A stretch of DNA of 30,866 bases, taken from the IMG/VR virus record IMGVR_UViG_3300026075_000370, positions 1 to 30,866 of that record; one strand, written 5' to 3'. Shown here piece after piece: positions 21,148 to 27,030 of the stretch. Within the stretch, counting starts at the first letter, position 1; every line of letters begins with the position of its first letter. Below the pieces are notes generated by a model. That model made no database searches and had not been told where the DNA came from. It was given only the letters and a program-made list of their open reading frames with translations. A program made the position numbers and the translations under genes. This DNA comes from a virus.

Positions 21148-21234
21148 GGCTCCTGAGTGGGCTAGCGTGCGAATCTCAGGGTGTTCTGTGGGAGAGGGGA
21201 CAGCTCCTTCGACCAATGGCGTGGTCGCCTACAA

Positions 21235-21350
21235 TGGCGGCGTGCGGGATTTGAACCCGCTCGGATGCGTGACCGGGCCCGATGCCCGTTGATGGCCCTG
21301 CGGGCCCCGCATCCTTCCTGGTGGAGAGGTTAGGTTAACCCTCCCCCGCC
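21235..21350 (-). ncRNA. tRNA-like RNA with long internal hairpin, 116 nt
   Basis: On the minus strand the ends pair as GGCGGGG with CGCCGCC (one mismatch) plus a discriminator A, and the 3' side has a textbook T-arm GCGGG-TTCAAAT-CCCGC. The 5' side has GAGG-N10-CCTC in the place of a D-arm, but without the GG of a D-loop, and then a long rod GGATGCG-GGGCCCG ... CGGGCCC-GGTCA-CGCATCC with two perfect 7-bp stems. A CCA anticodon-like loop (CCT-CTCCACC-AGG) is possible but has a short stem. It is not a normal tRNA; a mimic, a tRNA with inserted rod or a decayed gene are possible. Its 5' end overlaps the last codons of the 52-aa gene. Confidence 0.5.
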
Positions 21351-21493
21351 GCAACCGGGAGACCGACCCCGCGTGCGACTGCGTCCTCGATCCTGCACCA
21401 CACGCACCGCACGTCCTTGCAGGGTCGTTGCTGCGAGCACGGGGGACGGTTCGCAACGAGCGATTCGGCAACCTGCCTCAATTTCTCATTCAT
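21335..21493 (-). CDS. Micro-protein with Cys cluster, 52 aa
   Basis: ATG 21493 with GGGAGG upstream, start overlapping the end of the previous gene (ATGAATGA). The product has CSQQRPCKDVRCVWC at residues 19-33, four cysteines of a small zinc knuckle, with a helical start (MNEKLRQVAESLVAN) and a Gly/Ala/Val tail. Its stop lies within the 5' part of the tRNA-like RNA. Family not recognised. Confidence 0.6.
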   Translation of the reverse strand: MNEKLRQVAESLVANRPPCSQQRPCKDVRCVWCRIEDAVARGVGLPVAAGEG

Positions 21494-21638
21494 CCCCTGG
21501 CCTCCCTCTCCGGCGCTTGCGCCACGACCGGCCGTCCCACGCCCTGTTGCGCGTCCTTCGTGCGTACGGCCACCGCACGGCGCCCAGGGTGTACGACAGC
21601 ACGCCCAGCCTGCGAGGCGCTCTCCTGCTCATCCTCAT
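21486..21638 (-). CDS. Arg-rich micro-protein, 50 aa
   Basis: ATG 21638 overlaps the preceding micro-gene stop as ATGA; the stop overlaps the next start. The product is extremely basic (ARRTRNRAW; RSWRKRRRGRPG) with a short hydrophobic middle (LGVLSYTLGAVRWPY). It may bind nucleic acids or membranes. A by-product reading frame cannot be excluded, but the double overlap speaks for translation. Confidence 0.5.
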   Translation of the reverse strand: MRMSRRAPRRLGVLSYTLGAVRWPYARRTRNRAWDGRSWRKRRRGRPGDE

Positions 21639-21721
21639 GGCCACCATTCCCGCCTTGTCCTCACCAGCGCCACCACGAGGTTGACTGCGATCACCACCAG
21701 TGCGATTGCCACTCCGAACAT
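21635..21721 (-). CDS. One-helix membrane micro-peptide, 28 aa
   Basis: ATG 21721 lies 4 bp past the small-terminase stop with AGGGGG at the end of that gene. Residues 2-20 (FGVAIALVVIAVNLVVALV) make one membrane helix, ending with a basic/aromatic RTRREWWP. Size and design match small membrane peptides of phages; a lysis (holin-like) role is possible but not shown. Confidence 0.6.
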   Translation of the reverse strand: MFGVAIALVVIAVNLVVALVRTRREWWP

Positions 21722-21725
21722 GTGT

Positions 21726-22427
21726 CTACCCCCTCGCCTTTCCCAGGCCGTGCGCGGCCTGCTCCACCACCACCATCGACCCGTCCACCACCTCCCCGCC
21801 AGCCGGCAAGACAAGGCCCTGCCTCGACTGCGCCACTTGCAGCGCCCAGGCGCGCACCTCTTCCGGGTTGTCCCGCACGTAGGCCGCTGCCTCGCTCCAC
21901 GTGAGGCCCCGGCTAGCCATGAGGCTTACCGCCGCCTGCAGCTGCACGTCCGTCAACTCCTCTTCGTGCCTCACCACCGCGTCGATCTTCTGCACCACCG
22001 GCCCCAGGCCTCGCGCCATGATTTCTCTCACCGCGCCCAGCGCGACCGTACCGTTCTTGTTGTCCATCAGGTCCACCAGTCTGCGCTGCGCCCTCGGCAG
22101 GAGCTCACTCCAGTCCTGCATTCGGTTCTGCGTGCCCCTCAAGAATTGCTCATAGGCCTCGCGGATGACCTTGCGTTCCTTCAGCCAGCGCGAGCCTGTT
22201 CCTGGCGCGAGCCCCACGTCCACCGCCGCCGATTTCGCGTTGCCTCCGTTCATGCAGAGTGCCGCCACGAAGGCCACGTCCACAGGCCGAAGCCTGCCCT
22301 CCGAGGCCGCCTGGCGCTTCTTCGCCGCTCTCTTCCGCATGACGGCCAGCGCCCGGCCGCTGACCCTTCCAGCTCGCCTAAACTTGTCCACCACAACGAT
22401 TTGTGGCTGCTGTCCAGTGTCGTCCAT
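21726..22427 (-). CDS. Terminase small subunit-like protein, 233 aa
   Basis: ATG 22427 is the first start inside the 111-bp divergent gap. After a disordered basic N-terminus (RKRAAKKRQAASEGRLR) residues 48-95 form an HTH of the type found in small terminases: VAFVAALCMNGGNAKSAAVDVGLAPGTGSRWLKERKVIREAYEQF, where a G-N-x-x-x-A-A..G...T..RWL pattern marks the recognition helix. A long helix (LPRAQRRLVDLM) follows, used for ring assembly in such proteins, then a C-terminal region predicted to bind portal/TerL. It would recognise the packaging site. The match is to the family pattern, not to a named phage. It lies 8.5 kb from TerL, which is unusual. A different HTH regulator is the alternative. 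Confidence 0.65.
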   Translation of the reverse strand: MDDTGQQPQIVVVDKFRRAGRVSGRALAVMRKRAAKKRQAASEGRLRPVDVAFVAALCMNGGNAKSAAVDVGLAPGTGSRWLKERKVIREAYEQFLRGTQNRMQDWSELLPRAQRRLVDLMDNKNGTVALGAVREIMARGLGPVVQKIDAVVRHEEELTDVQLQAAVSLMASRGLTWSEAAAYVRDNPEEVRAWALQVAQSRQGLVLPAGGEVVDGSMVVVEQAAHGLGKARG

Positions 22428-22439
22428 GTGATCAATCTC

Positions 22440-22468
22440 TTGCGGCAGGATCGTGCATGGTGTATGAT
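22440..22468 (+). promoter_or_regulatory. Sigma70-like promoter for the right arm
   Basis: TTGCGG (22440-22445), 17-bp spacer, TATGAT (22463-22468) on the plus strand. The -10 matches TATAAT in five of six bases and the -35 in its first three. It is 70 bp before the first plus-strand gene and is the only good match in the divergent gap. An opposite promoter for the small terminase was not clear. Confidence 0.5.
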
Positions 22469-22538
22469 GTTGCCCAGGACGCCGGTTGCCCCGGCGCTTC
22501 CTGCCCAAGACACCCGCCACCTTCCGGAGGTTCCCCCC

Positions 22539-22769
22539 ATGCTCGAAGACCAACGCACGGAGCACCCGCTCACGAACGGATTCCAGATCGGAAACGACGT
22601 TCTCCTGGTGACCGCCCATCGGCGGCCCGGTGGCCGATGGGTGGTCACGCTGGACACGACGGGCTTCGACGCCGAGTCGAGTGACGGTGAGGGCGTGCCG
22701 ATCCTGAGCCTGTACGTGAACGACGGCCTCGTGTGGGACGAGACCACCCCGAACGGAATGGAGGACTGA
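22539..22769 (+). CDS. Hypothetical early protein, 76 aa
   Basis: First gene of the right arm. ATG 22539 has GGAGG 8 nt upstream. The product (MLEDQRTEHPLTNGFQIGNDVLLVTAHRRPGGRWVVTLDTTGFDAESSDGEG...) looks like a small beta-rich domain with a strand-turn-strand (RWVVTLDTTG) and acidic end. No family is recognised. It follows the sigma70-like promoter directly. Confidence 0.72.
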   Translation: MLEDQRTEHPLTNGFQIGNDVLLVTAHRRPGGRWVVTLDTTGFDAESSDGEGVPILSLYVNDGLVWDETTPNGMED

Positions 22770-22773
22770 CCCC

Positions 22774-23124
22774 ATGTACCAGACCACCATCACCACCAGC
22801 CGCGCCGCCAACGGCCTGCACCGGCTGGCGCACGTCCACGCGAGCCGCGCCGTGCGGCTGCACTGTTCCGTCCACCGCACCGCGTGGCAGAAGCGGGCGG
22901 CCGAGCGGCTGACCCGCTACCCGTCGTCCCTGTCCTCGCTTCTTCGGGCGCGGGTTGCGGAGAACCTGCTGGCGTCTGCGCACGCGCGGCTCGCGGCCTA
23001 CTCCACTCGTTTGCTGCGCGAGCGCGAGGCTGTTTCGTTTCAGGGCGAACGCCTCATGTCCGCCCCGGAGTTGACCGCGGCCCTGTCTACCCTGTGGAGC
23101 TTCGGCTCCCACGACGTGCGGTGA
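22774..23124 (+). CDS. Hypothetical basic protein, 116 aa
   Basis: ATG 22774 has GGAGG at the end of the previous gene and starts 4 bp past its stop. The product is Arg/Ala/Leu-rich and helical (LLRARVAENLLASAHARLAAYSTRLLREREAVSF), with several His in its first third (HRLAHVHASRAVRLHCSVHRTAW). No catalytic motif is seen. It lies between the promoter-proximal gene and the HNH nuclease. Confidence 0.65.
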   Translation: MYQTTITTSRAANGLHRLAHVHASRAVRLHCSVHRTAWQKRAAERLTRYPSSLSSLLRARVAENLLASAHARLAAYSTRLLREREAVSFQGERLMSAPELTAALSTLWSFGSHDVR

Positions 23125-23129
23125 TCATC

Positions 23130-23576
23130 ATGGAAACCACCTATTTCCCGACCGACGGCCCTGCGGCGCCGTATCCCGTTCAGCACAGGCTCACCAGCCT
23201 CGTGCAGCGCAAACGAGCCAACGGCAAGCGCTCCGGCGCCTGGATCAAACCGCTTCGCCGCCTCGCGGTCAACCTCCGCGACGGGTTCCGCTGCACGTGG
23301 TGCGAGCGTGACCTGCACGGCGCACACCCCCGCCACGTGCAGCTCGATCACCTCACCCCCAAGATCGAGGGCGGCTCGCACGACGCGTCCAACCTCGTAA
23401 CGGCCTGCATCAACTGCAACAGCCGCCGCCAGGACATGCCCTGGCGCGAGTGGGCGAAGCTCTTCCCCGGATCGGTCCGGCGCGTCGAGAACCGGCGCCG
23501 CCGCTCTCTCGCCCGCTACATCCGCCTTGCCCGCGCGCTCCGCGCCCCGGAAACCACTTCTACCGCAGGGAGCTGA
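23130..23576 (+). CDS. HNH endonuclease, 148 aa
   Basis: Carries the HNH module: C55xxC58 (CTWC), then LDH at 72-74 (catalytic His H74), N88 in ASNLVTACINCN, and C93xxC96, a zinc-bound variant. Residue 97 is Asn, where the last H/N of the motif lies. The flanks are basic (GKRSGAWIKPLRRLAVNLRDGFR; RRVENRRRRSLARY), as usual for DNA binding. Phage HNH proteins are homing enzymes, packaging-associated or repair nucleases. It is not next to terL and not inside another gene, so the first two are less clear. Start is ATG 23130; a GTG three codons earlier at 23121 is possible. No obvious ribosome site is seen. Confidence 0.87.
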   Translation: METTYFPTDGPAAPYPVQHRLTSLVQRKRANGKRSGAWIKPLRRLAVNLRDGFRCTWCERDLHGAHPRHVQLDHLTPKIEGGSHDASNLVTACINCNSRRQDMPWREWAKLFPGSVRRVENRRRRSLARYIRLARALRAPETTSTAGS

Positions 23577-23578
23577 CC

Positions 23579-23779
23579 ATGCCTCGCTTCGACTGGCATT
23601 ACAACGATTGCGACCAGCGCGCCTGTGTCTACACGACCGCACCAGACCCGGCCCTGCCGGGTGAAGTGATGGAGGAGTTGCGGGTTCTCGACATTTACGT
23701 TTCGGAAGCAATCTCGCCGGAAACAGCCGAAACTCTGGCGCAGCAGATTGCGGTGCTGCTGGAGGAGATGACCCCATGA
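23579..23779 (+). CDS. Hypothetical acidic protein, 66 aa
   Basis: ATG 23579 with GGGAG upstream, 2 bp after the HNH stop. Product MPRFDWHYNDCDQRACVYTT... ends in an acidic helix (SPETAETLAQQIAVLLEEM). Two cysteines near the N-terminus. Its stop overlaps the next gene by ATGA. No known family. Confidence 0.7.
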   Translation: MPRFDWHYNDCDQRACVYTTAPDPALPGEVMEELRVLDIYVSEAISPETAETLAQQIAVLLEEMTP

Positions 23780-23997
23780 GGCGCTACCTGCCGCTGGCGC
23801 TGGGGCTCGCCTGGAGTATCGCGCTGCGCGACGGGGACGGACGCGTCGGCACGTTGGGCGTGTGCGACTTGGAGCCACTGGCGCACCCTGGTCGCGGTGC
23901 CTGGGTGGAGGACGCGCGCGGAGTGGTGGTGGCCCGCTTCGGCACTCCGGCCGAGGCGGTAGCGTGGGTCAACGATGTCTGCGCGGGAGACTTCTGA
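23776..23997 (+). CDS. Hypothetical protein, 73 aa
   Basis: ATG 23776 overlaps the previous stop. The product (MRRYLPLALGLAWSIALRDGDGRVGTLGVCDLEPL...) looks like a small beta-rich domain ending in a helix (GTPAEAVAWVNDVCAGDF). The N-terminal RYLPLALGLAWSIAL is hydrophobic enough to be mistaken for a signal, but a membrane role is uncertain. Its last 19 bases recur at the end of the next gene. Confidence 0.65.
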   Translation: MRRYLPLALGLAWSIALRDGDGRVGTLGVCDLEPLAHPGRGAWVEDARGVVVARFGTPAEAVAWVNDVCAGDF

Positions 23998-24304
23998 CAT
24001 GAGCGCTTTGCTGGAAGGCTGCTACCTGACGGAGGGACCGCACGGCTGGCCCGCCCAGATGCAGGTGGCCGAGCTGGACGGCCCGTTCCTCATCGGCTGG
24101 CGTGACTGCGACTGGTGTCGGAAGTGGCGCGCCGCTGACTACGGAGTCACGTGTCGTTTCGGCAAGACGCAGGATCGCGCCGAAGGTTACACGGACGAAG
24201 GCCGTCGGGAGGCAAATGTCTGTACTCCCTGTCTGCTTCGCGAGCTGGCCCGGCCCTGCTGCGTCCGCGAACCCGAAAACACCAACTGCGCGGGAGACTT
24301 CTGA
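23979..24304 (+). repeat. Two copies of a 19-bp gene-end repeat
   Basis: CTGCGCGGGAGACTTCTGA occurs at 23979-23997 and at 24286-24304. Both copies form the last codons (CAGDF-stop) of one gene and hold the ribosome site (GGGAGA) of the next. This is either selection on the ribosome site or a duplication of the gene junction. Confidence 0.8.
23999..24304 (+). CDS. Cys-rich zinc-binding-type protein, 101 aa
   Basis: ATG 23999 has GGGAGA 8-9 nt upstream. The product has CDWC (37-40), C52, CTPC (76-79), a CC pair (88-89) and a further Cys near its end, suggesting one or two zinc sites. The first 35 residues are a compact beta-like start (LTEGPHGWPAQMQVAELDGPFLIGW). Its last residues NCAGDF match those of the preceding gene. 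Not assigned to a family. Confidence 0.66.
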   Translation: MSALLEGCYLTEGPHGWPAQMQVAELDGPFLIGWRDCDWCRKWRAADYGVTCRFGKTQDRAEGYTDEGRREANVCTPCLLRELARPCCVREPENTNCAGDF

Positions 24305-24537
24305 TGCGCCGCAAGCCTCGGCCACTCTTTCACCCGGACCCACCGCCGGCCTTCCCGGCGGGCGGGATCTATCGGGGCAACCCCTGCGTGATCCGCTGTC
24401 TTCTGGTGCGTGAGCACACGGGGCGCTCGCGCCCCTTCACCAGACGCTTCGCGGAATTCGGCCATGTGGCAGCATGGCTGCGCGAGCAACGCGCCGATCA
24501 TCGCATTGTTCACCGGGCGACGGATAGTCCCACCTGA
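24304..24537 (+). CDS. Hypothetical basic protein, 77 aa
   Basis: ATG 24304 overlaps the preceding stop as TGATG. The product is basic with Pro-rich start (MRRKPRPLFHPDPPPAFPAGGIYRG) and then a small domain (VIRCLLVREHTGRSRPFTRRFAEFGHVAAWLREQRADHRIV), probably two strands and a helix. No family. It ends before a long intergenic stretch with hairpins. Confidence 0.62.
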   Translation: MRRKPRPLFHPDPPPAFPAGGIYRGNPCVIRCLLVREHTGRSRPFTRRFAEFGHVAAWLREQRADHRIVHRATDSPT

Positions 24538-25142
24538 AGAGTGCTCGGTGGCTCCGAGCCGAAACGGGTTGAAGTCTAACCCGTTGTGGGAAGCCAAGTT
24601 AGAGAGACACCTTGCGCAATCCTGACTGGCGGGTGTATCTTTCTCTCCACGAACACCGCCGGACTGGCGGACGCAGGACGCGGCTGAAGCAGGCAGGGCC
24701 CCGCCTTGATCGGGAGTCGCACGGGGCAGGCAGGGAAGGGCGCACGCGGCCGGATTATCTCCGGGATGGACAGCGAGCCCTACGCTGATTGACAGATCAG
24801 ATTCGCGAGCGACCGGGCAACGCCTGGCGCGCGGCCCCGCTGGGAAGCGGCGCCAGAATCGAATGGGTCATGGGAAACAGGGCCGCGCCGAAGGTGCGCA
24901 CGGCGAGGCGAGAACACGCCCCGCCATTCCCCGTTCGATCCGGGGGCGGCCCTATCTGGGGAGACGCTGGCTTGGAGCAGCAGGGCGAGCGTGCGTCGTT
25001 GGGCGCCACGGAGCGGGTCCAAACCGCGCTGTGTCATCCGGAGGCCGGGGAACTGGCCCAAGAGCGAGTTTCCGGTATGCGCCCGACCGTCTTCCCACCC
25101 CTCCCCAACGGTCCCTTATCCCCCTCACGCAGAAGAGGAAGT
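24538..25142. other. 605-bp gap without a supported gene
   Basis: Two hairpins lie just after the upstream stop. Farther on are direct repeats GACTGGCGG (about 24638 and 24662) and GCAGGCAGGG (24689-24698, 24726-24735) and several short inverted repeats. Open frames on either strand across 24780-25061 lack ribosome sites and have odd, Arg/Gly/Pro-rich translations. A TTGACA at 24789 has no matching -10 at the right distance. Confidence 0.55.
24543..24585 (+). terminator. Two tandem hairpins after the 77-aa gene
   Basis: GCTCGG-TGGCT-CCGAGC (24543-24559) is followed by AACGGGTT-GAAGTCT-AACCCGTT (24563-24585), perfect 6-bp and 8-bp stems. The second is preceded by GCCGAAAC. There is no U-tract, so rho-independent termination is not sure; transcript-end protection or processing are alternatives. 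Confidence 0.5.
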
Positions 25143-25541
25143 ATGCATCGCCAGTTCGTGACTGAGAGCGTCACCGTCCGCGGCTGGATCGCGGGTCGCA
25201 TGTGGTGGCCCACGGGGGCTCCGGCCACCCTGTTCCGTCATGCGAAGATCAACCCGAACGCAGGCATGGTGCGGCTGGCGACCGACCCGCACCCTGACCT
25301 GCGTTCCGCGTTGGCGGCCATACTGGAAACGGGAGACCTGCAGCACGTGGGGTTCCTGCCGGAAACCCTGCAAATCACCGTGGTTCGCCGTCGGGTGGGG
25401 ACAGGCCGGACTGTCGAGCGGCGCGAGCGCACATGGACGGTGCGCGGCAGGTGCTGGGAAACCGACGACGTATTCTGCACCGCAGACCTGGTTGCCGCCG
25501 TGGAGGACTGCGAAGAGACCTCTTCCGAGGAGCTGGCTTGA
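25143..25541 (+). CDS. Hypothetical protein, 132 aa
   Basis: ATG 25143 has GAGGAA upstream; the open frame extends farther 5' but the extra residues look non-coding. The product has a beta-rich N-terminal half (MHRQFVTESVTVRGWIAGRMWWPTGAPATLFRHAKINPNAGMVRLATDP), then helix (LRSALAAILETGDLQHVGFL) and an acidic end (LVAAVEDCEETSSEELA). No motif identifies it. It starts a new group after the 605-bp gap. Confidence 0.66.
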   Translation: MHRQFVTESVTVRGWIAGRMWWPTGAPATLFRHAKINPNAGMVRLATDPHPDLRSALAAILETGDLQHVGFLPETLQITVVRRRVGTGRTVERRERTWTVRGRCWETDDVFCTADLVAAVEDCEETSSEELA

Positions 25542-25543
25542 CA

Positions 25544-25651
25544 ATGTGCCCTCACCCGTGGGCGAACCTGGGGGTCGCCCTGCTCGCGATTGGTGCAGGG
25601 CTGATCGCAATTGCGGTCGGCATCATGCTGGTGCGCATCGCTGTTAAGTGA
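25544..25651 (+). CDS. Small one-helix membrane protein, 35 aa
   Basis: ATG 25544 is 2 bp after the previous stop. Almost the whole product is one transmembrane helix (LGVALLAIGAGLIAIAVGIMLVRI, residues about 9-32). The distant GAGGAG gives weak ribosome-site support, so expression would depend on coupling. Similar micro-peptides are found in phage early regions; role unknown. Confidence 0.55.
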   Translation: MCPHPWANLGVALLAIGAGLIAIAVGIMLVRIAVK

Positions 25652-25670
25652 ACCGGGCGTGCAGGATGTT

Positions 25671-25691
25671 GGGGCCGTGCGACCCGGCCCC
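25671..25691 (+). terminator. 7-bp GC hairpin after the membrane peptide gene
   Basis: GGGGCCG-TGCGACC-CGGCCCC is a perfect stem with 7-nt loop in the 94-bp gap, followed by C-rich DNA and not by T. It may pause RNA polymerase or shield the transcript, but a strong terminator is not shown. Confidence 0.4.
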
Positions 25692-25745
25692 CGCCCCCTT
25701 GATCGTGCAGTACCCTTTCCGACACCCCTCCGTGGAGGCACACCA

Positions 25746-26378
25746 ATGAACGTCAAGGGCATTCCCGACGTGTACGACCTGAAGAAGATCGCGGCCGAGC
25801 TCCAGGTACAGCTCTACAACCTGCGGCGCGAGCGCAACGATTCGCTCTCGTTCGTGCTGCGCCCCCTGGACCGGGACCGCTGGCGGCGCAAGTCCGCGTC
25901 TCCGGTACGCTCGCGCCGGATCTGGGCCGTGTGCTTCCACGGGCACTACGCGTTCATGCGCCGGGTGTTCGAGCTGAATCCGAGCGCAGAGATCCGTACC
26001 AGCATGGCCCGCTACCTGGGACAGGTGGACTTCGAGCGCAAGGCGCTCGGCGTGGGCGAGCGCAACATCGGCAACCCCTACAACCCCGTGTCGCTGGAGG
26101 GTGCGTGCTTCTGTGGTGGTGCAGCAGCAGGAGGAATCGTGATGCCCGAAGAGACGCCGTGGTCTGACTGCAAGGTGGCATACGGGATCGATGACGCTGA
26201 CCGCTTCTGGCGCTGGATCGACAGGGGAACGCTCTCTCTTCCGGATGGCTGGGAGGCGTGCGAAACGGACTGTGCGGGCGCACGCTGTGTGGCTGTGTTC
26301 CGGGTGGACGGCTACCCGACGTACGAGGATGGCGAGCGAGTGAGGAAGCGGCTTGCGGAGTTGGAGCGCAAGCGGTAG
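25746..26378 (+). CDS. Hypothetical protein, 210 aa, with strong internal start
   Basis: ATG 25746 has GGAGG 8 nt upstream. The N-terminal 130 residues are basic and helical (DLKKIAAELQVQLYNLRRERNDSLSFVLRPLDRDRWRRK; HYAFMRRVFELNPSAEIRTSMARYLGQVDFERKALGVG), the C-terminal 79 are acidic/aromatic (VAYGIDDADRFWRWIDRG; VDGYPTYEDGERVRKRLAELE). The junction has AGGAGG (26129-26134) exactly 7 nt before an in-frame ATG (26142), so the C-terminal part could also be made as a separate protein. No family is recognised for either part. Confidence 0.66.
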   Translation: MNVKGIPDVYDLKKIAAELQVQLYNLRRERNDSLSFVLRPLDRDRWRRKSASPVRSRRIWAVCFHGHYAFMRRVFELNPSAEIRTSMARYLGQVDFERKALGVGERNIGNPYNPVSLEGACFCGGAAAGGIVMPEETPWSDCKVAYGIDDADRFWRWIDRGTLSLPDGWEACETDCAGARCVAVFRVDGYPTYEDGERVRKRLAELERKR

Positions 26379-26415
26379 GCGAAACCATCTGCCCCCATAC
26401 GGTGGGGCAGATGGT
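26377..26415 (+). terminator. CGAAAC lead-in with 12-bp perfect hairpin
   Basis: AGGCGAAAC begins in the stop codon and leads into ACCATCTGCCCC (26384-26395) paired with GGGGCAGATGGT (26404-26415) over an 8-nt loop. A second, weaker GC hairpin follows. No U-tract. The lead-in is repeated after the next gene. Confidence 0.6.
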
Positions 26416-26486
26416 CGCGGAGGGGTTGACCGCCCCCGCCTGAAGATGCCAGGTCGCACCCCTGAACGCCCACAGGAGAACCCGCC

Positions 26487-26921
26487 ATGCCGCTGCATTG
26501 GGACGTATCCAAGGTCCGGGACAAGGACACGCTGTGCTTCCGCCCCGGAGACGCCGCCTACCACGAGGACCCGAACGGCAAGTACCTGAAGTCGATGACG
26601 CTGGCGCTGGTGAGCGCCTTGGGCTGGGCGGGCATCGGCAGTGAGATCACCAGCGCCAACGCAGAGGAGCTGGCCGTCCGCGTGGCCTTCTACCAGCAGT
26701 TGAACGGCGCGCTGCTGTGGCGAGGTTCCGGCGAGCCGTGGCGGGTGACGGCAGAGGACGTGCTTCGCCATGTGGGACTGTGGGCCTCGTGGGGGTTCAA
26801 GAAGGAGGCGCGACCCGCGTGGCTGAAGCGGATCGCGGAGGCCTGGGCGTCATCCGAGCGCAGCGGGCACCTCGCGCTGGAGTTCGAGGAGGCACGCCGG
26901 AAGCTGGCGGAGGTGGGCTGA
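26487..26921 (+). CDS. Hypothetical protein, 144 aa
   Basis: ATG 26487 has AGGAG 7-8 nt upstream. The product (MPLHWDVSKVRDKDTLCFRPGDAAYHEDPNGKYLKSMTLALVSALGWAGIGSEITSANAEELAVRVAFYQQLNGALLWRG...) is mixed alpha/beta with helices and a C-terminal acid/base helix (GHLALEFEEARRKLAEVG). MPLHWDVSKVKD-like N-termini and a helix-rich body are frequent in small phage early proteins of unknown role. The recognisable pattern makes the gene itself secure. Confidence 0.75.
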   Translation: MPLHWDVSKVRDKDTLCFRPGDAAYHEDPNGKYLKSMTLALVSALGWAGIGSEITSANAEELAVRVAFYQQLNGALLWRGSGEPWRVTAEDVLRHVGLWASWGFKKEARPAWLKRIAEAWASSERSGHLALEFEEARRKLAEVG

Positions 26922-26922
26922 C

Positions 26923-26957
26923 AGGCGAAACGGCAGGGGGCCCACACCCCCTGTCGT
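26923..26957 (+). terminator. CGAAAC lead-in with 11-bp hairpin
   Basis: AGGCGAAAC (26923-26931) leads into ACGGCAGGGGG (26930-26940), paired with CCCCCTGTCGT (26947-26957) through one G-U, over a 6-nt loop. Starts directly after the stop codon. Same lead-in as at 26377. No U-tract. Confidence 0.6.
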
Positions 26958-27030
26958 CGGGCAAGGGCTGACCGGCTTGTCCCTGATGATGCCACGGTCA
27001 ATTGGACCCCCGACGCCGGAGAGGCCTCAC

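Larger units (their letters stand above)
20195..21234. other. Repeat- and hairpin-rich non-coding region, candidate origin/control region
   Basis: About 1 kb without a credible gene on either strand. It holds an alternating pyrimidine-purine tract, several palindromes and inverted repeats, a repeated 14-mer, three CGCGCGCGA tracts (20486-20494, 20694-20702, 20779-20787) and A/T-rich islets (20460-20482) rare elsewhere. Additional perfect hairpins are CAGGA-TTCG-TCCTG (20872-20885) and GCCCGC-GGA-GCGGGC (20910-20924). Such clustering is typical of phage replication origins or multi-promoter control regions, but no protein binding sites are known here. Confidence 0.55.

Noticed and set aside
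21229-21471. 80-codon minus-strand frame over the tRNA-like RNA
   Set aside because: The alternative 52-codon frame has a good ribosome site and overlaps its neighbour; the 80-codon frame has neither.
24789-24794. Perfect TTGACA as a -35 box
   Set aside because: At 17 bp downstream the sequence is ACCGGG, with no -10 resemblance.
24780-25061. 93-codon minus-strand and overlapping plus-strand frames in the 605-bp gap
   Set aside because: No ribosome sites, Arg/Gly/Pro-rich random-like products, and strand opposite to the local genes for the minus frame.
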